46,064 nucleotides of DNA, taken from positions 1 to 46,064 of the forward strand of contig NZ_SNWX01000025.1 in NCBI RefSeq assembly GCF_004362045.1, given 5' to 3'. The translations under genes and the position numbers were made by a program. A model generated the notes under the pieces. It was not told the origin of the DNA. It saw nothing but the letters and a program-made list of their open reading frames with translations, and did no database searches. This DNA is from Halanaerobium saccharolyticum. Its GTDB lineage: Bacteria; Bacillota; Halanaerobiia; Halanaerobiales; Halanaerobiaceae. Of this stretch, positions 34,437 to 42,371 are shown one piece after another (positions within the stretch are counted from its first letter, which is position 1; each line of letters starts with the position of its first letter).

Positions 34437-35809
34437 TGAAAATTATACCACAAATTTACCAGAATGATAAGAGAATTTTTTCTACTGTCTCAACTTTTTT
34501 TAAAAAATATCGAGTTGCTTCTGTACTAAAGGCTGCAAATGCCTATAAATCTAAAGGGATACCGACACTTTCAATCTTTTTCTATCTGTTTTCTCTGATT
34601 TTTGATAATCGTTCCATGTATATGGATATTTTAACAGGAAAAAACGAAAAAGACTTTGCCAAAGATACTGTTTATCGCTTTATGAAATCTATCAACATCA
34701 ACTGGATACAGTTCACAACTCTTTTAGCTGGTAGAATCATTGATGACAGTATTGAACATTTAACAAAAAATGATCGTGTAAATGTCCTGATTATTGATGA
34801 TACAACCTTTGAGCGTTCAAGATCCAAAAAGGTTGAGTTGCTCTCTAAAATATATGACCATGCAAAAAAGCAGTACAAATTTGGATTTAGACTACTTACT
34901 CTAGGCTGGTCAGATGGAAACACCTTTTTGCCAGTTAATGGCTGTCTGCTTTCTACAAAGAATTCTAAAAACCGCATTAATGAAGCAGCTGAAGTTGACA
35001 AACGGACTGTTGGATATGCCAGAAGAAAACTTGCTCAGACTAAAGCCCCTAAAGTTATGCTTGAACTGCTTGAAGCTGCTAAAAAAGCGGCTATTCCAGC
35101 ATCTCATGTGCTTTTTGATACCTGGTTTTGTTCACCATCTTCCCTGATTGCTGTCAAAAATATTGGTTATGATGTAATAGCCATGGCCAAAAAAACATCA
35201 AAAGTTCATTATCTTTACAATGGTAAAATGCAGCCTTTGACAAAGATCTTTAGAGAAAACAGAAAACGTCGTGGCAGATCTCGTTATCTCTTATCAGTGG
35301 AAGTAACTATAGTTAAGGGTGAACAATCCATTCCTGCCCGTATTGTCTATGTTCGCAACCGAAACAAAAGAAATGAATATCTTGCTCTAATAACTACTGA
35401 CATGAACTTAACTGAAGAAGAAGTTATCAGAATTTACGGCAAACGCTGGGAGATAGAAGTATTCTTTAAGGTTTGCAAGTCATATTTAAAACTGAGTAAA
35501 GAATGTAGATCATTATCGTATGATGCTATGACAGCTCATGCAGCAATAGTTTTTACCAGATATATGTTGCTGTCAGTAGAAAACAGAAAATATGCAGATG
35601 ACAGAACACTTGGTCAAATGTTTTATCTTCTGGTTGATGAAATGGCAGATATCAGCTGGATTCAGGCTATACATATGTTGATGGAAGTTTTTATTACTAC
35701 AATTAAAGATAAATTATCATTAACTACAAAACAGCTGGATCAGCTTTTAGAAGCATTTATCATGGCGCTTCCAGAAAACTTAGTAGAACATCTTCCAATT
35801 TCTGCCTAA
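34436..35809 (+). CDS. IS4-family (DDE/YREK) transposase
   Basis: A 457-aa DDE transposase that cuts and pastes its own element. Catalytic residues: first Asp in LIIDDTTFERS (~120), second Asp in HVLFDTWF (~228), and the Glu in the YREK signature YGKRWEIEVFFKVCK (~339, Y-x2-R-x3-E-x6-K). ATG 34436 has GGAGG 8 nt upstream; the longer open frame from 34394 lacks a ribosome binding site and begins before or at the transcription start. The ATG at 34431 is out of frame and stops after one codon. The gene is intact. Confidence 0.92.
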   Translation: MKIIPQIYQNDKRIFSTVSTFFKKYRVASVLKAANAYKSKGIPTLSIFFYLFSLIFDNRSMYMDILTGKNEKDFAKDTVYRFMKSININWIQFTTLLAGRIIDDSIEHLTKNDRVNVLIIDDTTFERSRSKKVELLSKIYDHAKKQYKFGFRLLTLGWSDGNTFLPVNGCLLSTKNSKNRINEAAEVDKRTVGYARRKLAQTKAPKVMLELLEAAKKAAIPASHVLFDTWFCSPSSLIAVKNIGYDVIAMAKKTSKVHYLYNGKMQPLTKIFRENRKRRGRSRYLLSVEVTIVKGEQSIPARIVYVRNRNKRNEYLALITTDMNLTEEEVIRIYGKRWEIEVFFKVCKSYLKLSKECRSLSYDAMTAHAAIVFTRYMLLSVENRKYADDRTLGQMFYLLVDEMADISWIQAIHMLMEVFITTIKDKLSLTTKQLDQLLEAFIMALPENLVEHLPISA

Positions 35810-35986
35810 AACAGTGAAAATCACATTACTTTAATTCTGCTAAATATTGAAATTTCAAGGTGCAAAAGAGTTATTTATGTGCGAAGTTTGAGTTATATAT
35901 ATATTTATTCTCTAAAAACTGCCATAATCCTTTTTATTCAGGCAGGGAAATAGGGTTTTATGCGAAATTATCAAAAATTTTAGCCA

Positions 35987-36009
35987 TAATTTTTTTATTG
36001 TGTTATAAT
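35987..36009 (+). promoter_or_regulatory. extended -10 promoter for the chromate transporter genes
   Basis: TGTTATAAT with -10 at 36004-36009, preceded by an AT-rich spacer; the -35 is poor. GGAGG for the first gene lies 8 nt after it, so the leader is very short, or another upstream promoter is used. Confidence 0.45.
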
Positions 36010-36032
36010 ATTAGCCGGAGGTTGAATAAAAA

Positions 36033-36620
36033 GTGAAAAAATTACTGACAATATTTCTGGTTTTTTTTAAAATTGGATCATTTACCTTTGGTGGTGGTTA
36101 TGCAATGCTGCCAATAATTAAAAGAGAATTGGTAGATAATTTAGGCTGGATTAAAGAAAATGATATCTACAATTATTATGCAATTGGTCAGAGCACTCCC
36201 GGTATCATAGCAGTTAATACTGCAACAATGACCGGCTACAGCCTCTGCGGTGTTAAAGGTGCACTGGCAGCAACTTCTGGTTTTATCATGCCCTCACTTA
36301 TTATTATAACTCTTATTGCCTCATTTTTTAAGCGTTTTCAGCAAATTAATCTTTTTCAGCATGCTTTTGCAGCTATTCAGGTTGCAGTAGTGGCCTTAAT
36401 TATTGATATAGTAATTAAAATGTGGCAGAAATCAGATAAAAGTAAAATTAGTTTGCTCATATTTTTACTTGCCTTTTTACTGCTGGTAATCTTTGATCTA
36501 TCACCGGTTTTTGTTATTCTGGGGTCTGCAGCAGCCGGTATTTCAATCCAATATTATAGAGGTAATCTCCAGTCTGCCTATCACAACTACCACAACCAGA
36601 ATCAGGAAAGTGATAAATAA
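36033..36620 (+). CDS. chromate transporter subunit (short CHR family), first half
   Basis: A 195-aa membrane protein with about five TM segments. The CHR signature FFKIGSFTFGGGYAMLPIIK (~11-30) and QSTPGIIAVNTATMTGY (~53) are clear. Short CHR proteins work in pairs, one N- and one C-terminal half; the partner follows with a 1-nt overlap (TAATG). Characterised members export chromate, but many in anaerobes have unknown natural anions. GTG 36033 is the start, with GGAGG 11 nt upstream. The C-terminal tail (YHNYHNQNQESDK) is soluble. Confidence 0.9.
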   Translation: MKKLLTIFLVFFKIGSFTFGGGYAMLPIIKRELVDNLGWIKENDIYNYYAIGQSTPGIIAVNTATMTGYSLCGVKGALAATSGFIMPSLIIITLIASFFKRFQQINLFQHAFAAIQVAVVALIIDIVIKMWQKSDKSKISLLIFLLAFLLLVIFDLSPVFVILGSAAAGISIQYYRGNLQSAYHNYHNQNQESDK

Positions 36621-37183
36621 TGATCTATCTTATTTTATTTTTAGAATTCTTTAAAGTTGGTCTGTTTGCACTGGGAGGTGGACTGGCTGCTCTCCCCTTT
36701 TTACAGGATTTAATCGCAAAATACGGCTGGATGACCGCTGCCGAACTGCTGAATATGATTGCTATTTCAGAATCAACACCGGGAGCAATTGGAATTAATA
36801 CAGCCACCTTTATTGGTAATAATACTGCTGGAATTACGGGTGGAATTATTGCGACAGCTGGTCTCGCAGCTCCATCAATTATTATAATTACGATCATTGC
36901 TCATTATTTTGAAAGCTTTAATCAGCACCCCCTGGTAAAATCAGCATTTAGCGGCATTAGACCTGCAGTGGCAGGATTAATTGGCTCAGCTGCCTTTGAG
37001 CTGGCCCGGGGAGGAATTTTTAATCTAAATAATTTACAGTTAAATAATAATCTGCTTCAATTTTTTGATTTCAAATCATTATTATTATTAATTATTATTT
37101 TTGCAGCAATTCGTAAATTTAAAAAACACCCCATATTTTACATAATGGCAGCAGCACTGATCGGTATTATTTTTAAATTTTAA
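36620..37183 (+). CDS. chromate transporter subunit (short CHR family), second half
   Basis: A 187-aa partner of the previous gene. FFKVGLFALGGGLAALPFL (~10-28) and SESTPGAIGINTATFIGN (~52-69) repeat the CHR signature, and five TM segments are expected. Its ATG overlaps the previous TAA, so the two halves are made together in equal amounts and should sit antiparallel in the membrane. It is followed by the NagR-type promoter, so nagR and nagB are separately controlled. Confidence 0.9.
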   Translation: MIYLILFLEFFKVGLFALGGGLAALPFLQDLIAKYGWMTAAELLNMIAISESTPGAIGINTATFIGNNTAGITGGIIATAGLAAPSIIIITIIAHYFESFNQHPLVKSAFSGIRPAVAGLIGSAAFELARGGIFNLNNLQLNNNLLQFFDFKSLLLLIIIFAAIRKFKKHPIFYIMAAALIGIIFKF

Positions 37184-37215
37184 TATATCTTTAAAAATTA
37201 TTGTCTCTTTTAAAC

Positions 37216-37256
37216 TTGCAGATGATAATTTTTTGTATTATAATTGGTATAGACCA
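37216..37256 (+). promoter_or_regulatory. nagR promoter with NagR/DasR-type operator
   Basis: TTGCAG (37216-37221), 17 nt, TATAAT (37239-37244), directly followed by TGGTATAGACCA (37245-37256). This is one mismatch away from the symmetric TGGTCTAGACCA core of the dre operator bound by DasR and NagR/YvoA. Binding there would block RNA polymerase, pointing to autoregulation of the nagR-nagB operon. Confidence 0.78.
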
Positions 37257-37290
37257 CATGTTGTATATTCCTATTCTAGGAGGCAAAATT

Positions 37291-38022
37291 ATGCAGGAAA
37301 TTAATAAAAAAAGTCCTTTACCCCTTTATTATCAGCTCAAAGAAAGTATTCTTAATGCAGTTAAAAATAAAGAGTTTGAGGTGGGTGATCGGCTGCCATC
37401 AGAAAGAGAACTGGCTGAATATCATAATATCAGTCGGATGACGGTTAAAAAGGCAGTTGATATCCTGGTTGATAATGGCTATCTGATTAGAAAACAGGGG
37501 AGCGGCACCTTTGTCAGCGATTATCAGCAGAGCTGCAGCATTTCTCCCCTTTTGAGTTTTACTAAAGAAATGGAGAAAAAAGGGTTAAACTATACTACCA
37601 GAATTTTAAATTTTGCTAAAATCAAAGAAAAAAAAATTGCTGTAAAAATGAACCTGAATCCTGAAGCGGATCTTTTCAAGCTGGAAAGACTCAGATTAAT
37701 AGAAAATAAACCTTTTCTGCTGGAAAACACCTATTTAGCTGTAGAACATTTTAGCGATTTAAAAAAAGATGAACTAAAAAACAATTCTCTATTTAAGCTT
37801 ATTAAAAACAAATATAATATCCAGCTGAGTAATGCAGAAGCAGAAATTGAAGCCGTTATTTTGGATGGCGATATTGCAGATAAAATGCAGGTCAAGGAGG
37901 GACTGCTCGGACTCTACTTTGAGCAGTTCAGTAAAAATGAAAATGCTGAAATAATAGAATATACCTCAGCTTATTACAGAAATGATAACTACAAATTTAA
38001 ATTTAATTTTGATTTAGATTAA
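37291..38022 (+). CDS. nagR: GntR-family regulator (HutC subfamily, NagR/YvoA-like)
   Basis: A 243-aa repressor. An N-terminal winged HTH reads PLYYQLKESILNAVKNKEF (~10) and RLPSERELAEYHNISRMTVK (~34-53), then GYLIRKQGSGTFVS. A C-terminal UTRA effector domain (~85-240) shows LERLRLIENKPFLLENTYL. Known relatives bind GlcNAc-6-P or GlcN-6-P and control amino-sugar use. ATG 37291 is chosen from AGGAGG 7 nt upstream; the longer frame from 37201 would run through promoter and operator. It is 30 nt upstream of nagB and has a dre-type operator at its promoter. Confidence 0.9.
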   Translation: MQEINKKSPLPLYYQLKESILNAVKNKEFEVGDRLPSERELAEYHNISRMTVKKAVDILVDNGYLIRKQGSGTFVSDYQQSCSISPLLSFTKEMEKKGLNYTTRILNFAKIKEKKIAVKMNLNPEADLFKLERLRLIENKPFLLENTYLAVEHFSDLKKDELKNNSLFKLIKNKYNIQLSNAEAEIEAVILDGDIADKMQVKEGLLGLYFEQFSKNENAEIIEYTSAYYRNDNYKFKFNFDLD

Positions 38023-38052
38023 TTTTAAAATTATTATAAAGGATGTGTAAAA

Positions 38053-38823
38053 ATGAGAATTATTGTAGAAAAAAATTATCAGGCAATGAGTAAAAAAGCA
38101 GCCTTAATGGTTGCAAGTCAGATCACTTTAAAACCAGATAGTAATCTGGGACTGGCTACAGGAGGAACTCCACTGGGAATGTATAATAATTTAATTGAAA
38201 TGTATCAAAATGATGAAATAGATTTTAGTGAGGTCCAGACTTTCAATCTGGATGAATACTATGGGCTAAAAGCAGATCATCCCAACAGCTATCACCATTA
38301 TATGTTTGAGAATTTATTTAATGAAATAAATATTCAAAAAGAAAATATCCATATTCCAGACGGTACTGCAGAAGATTCCAGGCAGGAATGCAGAAAATAC
38401 GAAAAGTCTATTAAAAAAGCCCGGGGGATTGATCTGCAGATTCTGGGTATTGGTTCAAATGGACATATAGGCTTTAATGAACCTGCTGAAAACTTAAATG
38501 TAGCAACCGAGGTAGTGGATTTAACTGAAGAGACTATTAAGGCCAACAGCCGCTATTTTGAAAGTAAAGACGAAGTCCCCAGAAAAGCAATTTCAATGGG
38601 AATGGCAACTATTTTAAAGGCAGATAGAATTGTTCTGCTGGCAAGTGGAAAAAGCAAAGCTGAAGCCATAAAGAAGACTGTCAGCGGTCAAATTTCTACC
38701 CAGGTTCCAGCTACTTTACTGCAGACACACCCGGAAATCACTATTCTGCTTGATCAGGAAGCTGCTTCCTTAATTAATAAAGATGATTTATCGGCTGATT
38801 GTCACTTCGAAATCTGTGAGTGA
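38053..38823 (+). CDS. nagB: glucosamine-6-phosphate deaminase
   Basis: A 256-aa enzyme that converts GlcN-6-P to fructose-6-P and ammonia. Motifs: LGLATGGTPLGMY (~31), FNLDEYYGL (~66, catalytic Asp), GIGSNGHIGFNEPA (~131, catalytic His), and SMGMATILKADRIVLLASG (~180). AAAGGATG precedes the ATG. No nagA (GlcNAc-6-P deacetylase) lies next to it, so the deacetylase must be elsewhere or glucosamine is the direct source. The gene ends in TGA and its last 36 nt overlap the convergent DUF503 gene. Confidence 0.96.
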   Translation: MRIIVEKNYQAMSKKAALMVASQITLKPDSNLGLATGGTPLGMYNNLIEMYQNDEIDFSEVQTFNLDEYYGLKADHPNSYHHYMFENLFNEINIQKENIHIPDGTAEDSRQECRKYEKSIKKARGIDLQILGIGSNGHIGFNEPAENLNVATEVVDLTEETIKANSRYFESKDEVPRKAISMGMATILKADRIVLLASGKSKAEAIKKTVSGQISTQVPATLLQTHPEITILLDQEAASLINKDDLSADCHFEICE

Positions 38824-39072
38824 GAATTCTGGAAAAGACTCGATAAAATCAAGATATTTATCCATCAGACTCTGCAGTTGATTATAATCACTGCCAACTG
38901 CAGCTACTCCAAGTACAGCAGTCTGAATATAATCCTGAGCATCTACCTCTGCTGCAGCAAGATTAAATCTATTTTTACTCTTCTGCAGCAGACTTTTTAT
39001 TATCTGCCGCTTATCTTTTAAAGTCGCCGCTCCTGGTAAGTATAATTTAATTTCACAGCTCGCAATTAACAT
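38788..39072 (-). CDS. DUF503 (YlxP-like) protein
   Basis: A 94-aa protein. The family pattern is clear: ASCEIKLYLPGAATLKDKRQ (~4-23), KSKNRFNLAAAEVDAQD (~31-47), TAVLGVAAVGSD (~52). YlxP-type proteins are often encoded with rbfA or infB and are thought to act in ribosome or RNA metabolism; the function is not established. ATG 39072 follows the mscS stop directly (TAG|ATG), so it is co-translated with the channel gene. Its 3' end overlaps nagB by 36 nt on the opposite strand. Confidence 0.9.
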   Translation of the reverse strand: MLIASCEIKLYLPGAATLKDKRQIIKSLLQKSKNRFNLAAAEVDAQDYIQTAVLGVAAVGSDYNQLQSLMDKYLDFIESFPEFSLTDFEVTISR

Positions 39073-40227
39073 CTAATTACTCTTCCTTTCTAAATTTAAT
39101 TGATCATTGTCTGGCTGATTCTCAATTGTTTCAGTACTATTTTTTTGAATATCTTCAAGTTTAGTGCTTAAATTGTTTTGATTGGAAAAATTAATAGTCT
39201 GAGTTGGGAAAGCAAAACTAGCTCCCAGTTCCTCAATTTTTTCCTTTAAGCTGAAATTAATCTGCTGCTGAATTTCCATATACACTTTATAATCACTATC
39301 TTTGACATAATAAACAACCTGAAATAGGAGACTGGAAGCTGCAAATTCGGTAAAGTGAGCCCGATCAAATTCTGTTTTATCAATAGATCTAATAATTTCC
39401 TCTACAATCCCGGGTACTTTTTTTAATTTCTCCAGAGAAGTATCATAGGTCAGCCCAAAACTAAAGTTAATCCTTCTCTGTTTCATCCTTTTGTAATTAT
39501 TAATCCGCGAATTAACAAGATCAGTATTAGAAATAATCAGCTGTTCTCCACTTAAACTTCTAATTCTGGTTGATTTTACTCCGATATGTTCTATTGTACC
39601 TCTGTACTCTCCAGTAATAATAAAATCACCAATATCAAAAGGTTTATCAAAAAAGATAGTAAAATAATTAAAGAGATCAGTTAAAATATTCTGGGCAGCA
39701 AAGGCAATTGCAACACCACCAATTCCAAGTCCGGTTACCAGCCCTGTAATTTGAATATCTAAATTATCTAAAACAAATAAAAAGGCAATTATCCAGACAA
39801 TAATTTTGGCCAGAAAAAGTGAAATAGTTAAAACCTTCTGCTGTTCTTCACTTCTCTGTTTTTTGGCCCAGTATTTTTTTAAACTGTAAGTAATCAGATC
39901 AAGAGCAGCTAAAACTACAAAAACAACTGTTAAGATCATTAAAGTCAGATTGATAAAGTTATCAATCTGAGTACTCGCCTCAAGTTCTTTAAAGGCTAAA
40001 TAAAGAGTAAAAAGGTAGAGTAAGGGGTATATTCGCTTTTTTATTGTTTTCTTTAATAAGACTGAAAAAGAACGCGAAAATCTGCCCACAAATAAATTCA
40101 TCTTTTCCAGCAAAAATTTATCGAAAATTTTTACTATAAAAACCACTGTAAATAAAAATAAAAGCGCTAAAATATAATTTCCCAGACTATTATTTAATAA
40201 TATTGTCCCAAGTCCAATTTCCTGCAT
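39073..40227 (-). CDS. MscS-family mechanosensitive channel
   Basis: A 384-aa membrane protein. Hydrophobic segments lie at ~12-35, ~60-78, ~88-108 and ~130-150. The pore helix and beta domain follow: GLGIGGVAIAFAAQNILTDL (~170, the MscS pore-lining signature), then FDKPFDIGDFIITG and IGVKSTRIRSLSGEQLIISN (~210). It opens on membrane tension and releases solutes during hypo-osmotic shock, important for a salt-adapted cell. ATG 40227 is chosen from GGAGG 7 nt upstream; the longer frame overlaps the cyclase gene. It is 13 nt downstream of the PAS-GGDEF gene and coupled to DUF503. Confidence 0.92.
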   Translation of the reverse strand: MQEIGLGTILLNNSLGNYILALLFLFTVVFIVKIFDKFLLEKMNLFVGRFSRSFSVLLKKTIKKRIYPLLYLFTLYLAFKELEASTQIDNFINLTLMILTVVFVVLAALDLITYSLKKYWAKKQRSEEQQKVLTISLFLAKIIVWIIAFLFVLDNLDIQITGLVTGLGIGGVAIAFAAQNILTDLFNYFTIFFDKPFDIGDFIITGEYRGTIEHIGVKSTRIRSLSGEQLIISNTDLVNSRINNYKRMKQRRINFSFGLTYDTSLEKLKKVPGIVEEIIRSIDKTEFDRAHFTEFAASSLLFQVVYYVKDSDYKVYMEIQQQINFSLKEKIEELGASFAFPTQTINFSNQNNLSTKLEDIQKNSTETIENQPDNDQLNLERKSN

Positions 40228-40240
40228 CAAACTTCCTCCT

Positions 40241-41209
40241 TTATCTGATATCAGATTCAGATTTGATTTTTTTCTTTTCTTCATACATTTCATGATCTGC
40301 CTGATTGATAAGTTGGTCTAAACTTTTTTGATAATCAGGGCTGTATTCGGCAGCACCATGGCTGGCCGAAATTTCATAATCTTTTTCATTGGCTGCCGCA
40401 GCCTGTTTTAATTTTTCTTCAATTCGCAGCCAAACTTTCTCTGCTGCTCTCTTATTACTCTGGGGTAAAATTAACAAAAATTCATCTCCTCCGAGCCTGA
40501 CAACCTTATCATCCTGCCGCAGAGAATGCTGTAAAATCTTGCTGATCATTTGCAGCAGTTCATCACCTTCTTGATGACCGAAGTTATCATTAACCAGTTT
40601 AAGATCATTGACATCAATAAAAATAAGTGAGAGAGTATTTTCGGTCTTTTCAGCCTTTTCCATTTCGTCCTTAAGATAATCAAGCCCGGCTCTTCTATTT
40701 AAAACTTCAATTAAACGGTCAGTAGCAGCATATTTTTTTAATTGTGCCTCCATATCTTTTCTCTGACTGATCTCCCTGAAAATAATAACTTTACCCTGAG
40801 TTTTTTCTACCAAAGCTGCTGAAAGATCAATTTTTAGTTCTTCAGCTTCAGAAATTTCACCTGAAATAATCTCTATATTATGATCATTATTTTTTTCAAT
40901 TAAAATTTTAAAAATTTCTGTACACTTTTTACCTCTTGCCTCTTTTTGAGACCAGCCCAGCATTTCTTCGGCCTTAGCATTTAAATAGACTATCAAATCA
41001 TCCCGGTCAGCAGTAATTACTCCATCTGACTGGTTGGCAGCTATCAAAATAATATCACTATCCAGGTTGTTAAGTACAATAAAAATATATGACTCTGATT
41101 TTTTCCCGAATTTCAGATTGACTTCTCTTCCAAAAACTACCTCTTTTATCTGACTGTCATCATTTATCTTTAAAATAAAACCACTGCTCTGTTGATTTTT
41201 TTTAATCAT
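40241..41209 (-). CDS. PAS-GGDEF diguanylate cyclase
   Basis: A 322-aa cytoplasmic protein. A PAS domain (~50-150) reads SDGVITADRDDLIVYLNAKA and GWSQKEARGKKCTEIF. The GGDEF domain (~155-318) is complete: DRLIEVLNRRAG, LIFIDVNDLKLVNDNFGHQE, an intact GGDEF in VVRLGGDEFLLILP, and the inhibitory I-site RQDD five residues before it. It should make c-di-GMP from GTP with product inhibition. Its ATG overlaps the restored TGA of the decayed cobalamin-sensor gene (ATGA), so the two were once translated together. Downstream is mscS. Confidence 0.93.
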   Translation of the reverse strand: MIKKNQQSSGFILKINDDSQIKEVVFGREVNLKFGKKSESYIFIVLNNLDSDIILIAANQSDGVITADRDDLIVYLNAKAEEMLGWSQKEARGKKCTEIFKILIEKNNDHNIEIISGEISEAEELKIDLSAALVEKTQGKVIIFREISQRKDMEAQLKKYAATDRLIEVLNRRAGLDYLKDEMEKAEKTENTLSLIFIDVNDLKLVNDNFGHQEGDELLQMISKILQHSLRQDDKVVRLGGDEFLLILPQSNKRAAEKVWLRIEEKLKQAAAANEKDYEISASHGAAEYSPDYQKSLDQLINQADHEMYEEKKKIKSESDIR

Positions 41210-41690
41210 AATAATGAATCAGCCACCTTTACTGCTTCTTTTGCGTCATCTGCAAAACTATCTGCTCCTATTTTCTGCCAGAGATTACTTTTTCAAGAAA
41301 AAGCCTCCCACCAACCATAATTTTAAGATTAGTAAATTTATTATTTTCGCGAACAGCGTTTATTAAACTTTTACTTTCTTCTAATTGGGTGGGTAAAGTA
41401 GCAGAAATTGCCAGCAGGTGTTTTTTTAAAACATCTATCCCAATCCCTCGTTCTTTTAGAACAGTATAAAGCCAGTTATAATAATTAGAAAAGGTACTCT
41501 TCTCATCTATAAAAACAGCCTGAGTCAGATAGTTTAAGTTATATGAAGTATCACTTTTAGTCTTTTCAACCATAGCAGTATTGTATTTTTCTTTTAATTC
41601 GGGCATTAACCGCCACTGCCGGGCCATAATTTTTTCTACCAGACTCTCTCTATTATTTAAGATATATTCCTTAATTTCAATCCTGGACAT
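41206..41690 (-). pseudogene. decayed cobalamin-binding sensor protein (internal deletion + frameshift)
   Basis: The open part (41268-41690) starts at ATG 41690 with AAGGGGTG upstream. Its N-terminal ~90 aa match the helical domain found before B12-binding domains (RQWRLMPELKEKY, YNLNYLTQAVFID, WLYTVLKERGIGIDVLKKH). It then jumps straight to the second half of a cobalamin-binding domain (LLAISATLPTQLEESKSLIN, LKIMVGGRLFLEK). The stretch with the DxHxxG cobalamin ligand is missing. After EK the frame fails: an A5 tract (41293-41289) would need six A. With one A added it continues KSNLWQKIGADSFADDAKE and ends at TGA 41208-41206, overlapping the cyclase ATG as ATGA. It was probably a light- or B12-responsive input to the cyclase. 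Confidence 0.8.
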
Positions 41691-41799
41691 AAGGGCACCC
41701 CTTTTCAGATTTCTATTATATATATTAAACATTTGAGCATAATTTCCTTCTTTTTTACTAAATAAGCAGCCCAACATTATGTATAACTTCTTAGCTCAT

Positions 41800-41827
41800 A
41801 AAAAAAAGAACCCTTTTAATCAGGTTC
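41800..41827 (-). terminator. terminator of tmRNA
   Basis: On the minus strand GAACC (41827-41823) pairs with GGTTC (41812-41808), followed by T8 (41807-41800). It begins about 30 nt after the tmRNA 3' end. Confidence 0.75.
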
Positions 41828-41856
41828 CAAGATTTATGTTATATTATTTTTTTATT

Positions 41857-42211
41857 TGGTGGAGGTGGTGGGAGTCGAACCCACGTACTAAATAGCTCAC
41901 CCAGTAGTTTCTACGAGCGTAGTTCAGCTTTTCGTCTCACAGTAAACACTCCGCTGAACAGGATTGCTTACTGCCAGCCTGTTAAATGTCCCTTCTTCCT
42001 ACAGACATCAGAAGAAGGTGAGCCTGTTTTGTATGGCACCTAAGACGACTCCACAGACAGGATCCGCTCAGGCGTTAACTGCCTACGCGGCAGCTAAAGT
42101 GTAATTATTATCGTTTGCAGATAATTTATATTCCCAGTGTTTAACGAGTGAAAGGAACTCCTCGGCTCGCTTCTAAAGGGTTCACTATCCAGGCGAAGCC
42201 AGAACACCCCC
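41857..42211 (-). ncRNA. ssrA: transfer-messenger RNA (tmRNA)
   Basis: A 355-nt tmRNA that rescues stalled ribosomes. The 5' end GGGGGTG (from 42211) pairs with CACCTCC near the 3' end, then A and encoded CCA (41857-41859). The tRNA-like T-arm GTTCGACTC is present. The tag frame starts at the resume codon GCA 42118 and reads ANDNNYTLAAA with TAG at 42085-42083; the LAAA end is the ClpXP recognition signal. Pseudoknot-type GC-rich segments follow. ClpX and ClpP are encoded in the same window. Confidence 0.97.
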
Positions 42212-42237
42212 GAATAAGTCTTTCTTTTACATTTAAT

Positions 42238-42266
42238 ATTATACCGTAAAGGTCAGAGAATGTCAA
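42238..42266 (-). promoter_or_regulatory. consensus promoter of tmRNA
   Basis: On the minus strand TTGACA (42266-42261), 17 nt, TATAAT (42243-42238): full consensus. The mature 5' end is 27 nt after the -10. Confidence 0.88.
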
Positions 42267-42304
42267 ATTATATATCAAAAAAAATTAAATTAATTCTACG
42301 CTGT

Positions 42305-42339
42305 TATAGCCAAAAAAGGGAGCTCCTTTTTTGGCTATA
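42305..42339. terminator. terminator of the sugar ABC operon
   Basis: A perfect 15-bp inverted repeat (42305-42319 and 42325-42339) with a GAGCT loop contains A6 and T6 inside the stem, so a shorter GG/CC hairpin followed by T6 can form in either direction. It lies about 30 nt after the permease stop. Confidence 0.75.
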
Positions 42340-42371
42340 AACTTAAGATCTTTCTTTATTATTTACAATTA

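Larger units (their letters stand above)
34300..35893 (+). mobile_element. complete IS4-like insertion sequence
   Basis: A 1594-bp element. The left end starts ACTCAAACTTCGCAC (34300) and the right end closes with the complement GTGCGAAGTTTGAGT (ending 35893). After a variable ~15 bp the repeats resume as CTTTTGCACCTTGAAATTTC on both sides, containing the palindrome TTGAAATTTCAA, giving ~55-bp imperfect terminal repeats. TATAT flanks both ends (34295-34299 and 35894-35898), a probable 5-bp target duplication, although the site is AT-rich. One transposase gene fills it with no frameshift, so it could be active. It lies between the microprotein gene and the chromate transporter. Confidence 0.88.

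Noticed and set aside
34157-34453. 98-codon minus-strand frame spanning the IS left end
   Set aside because: It crosses the IS terminal repeat and overlaps the microprotein in another frame; it has no RBS, and the left part would predate the insertion.
41289-41293. Programmed -1 frameshift on the A5 tract of the cobalamin-sensor gene
   Set aside because: There is no full slippery heptamer with a clear downstream structure, and the product would still lack the cobalamin ligand motif; decay is simpler.
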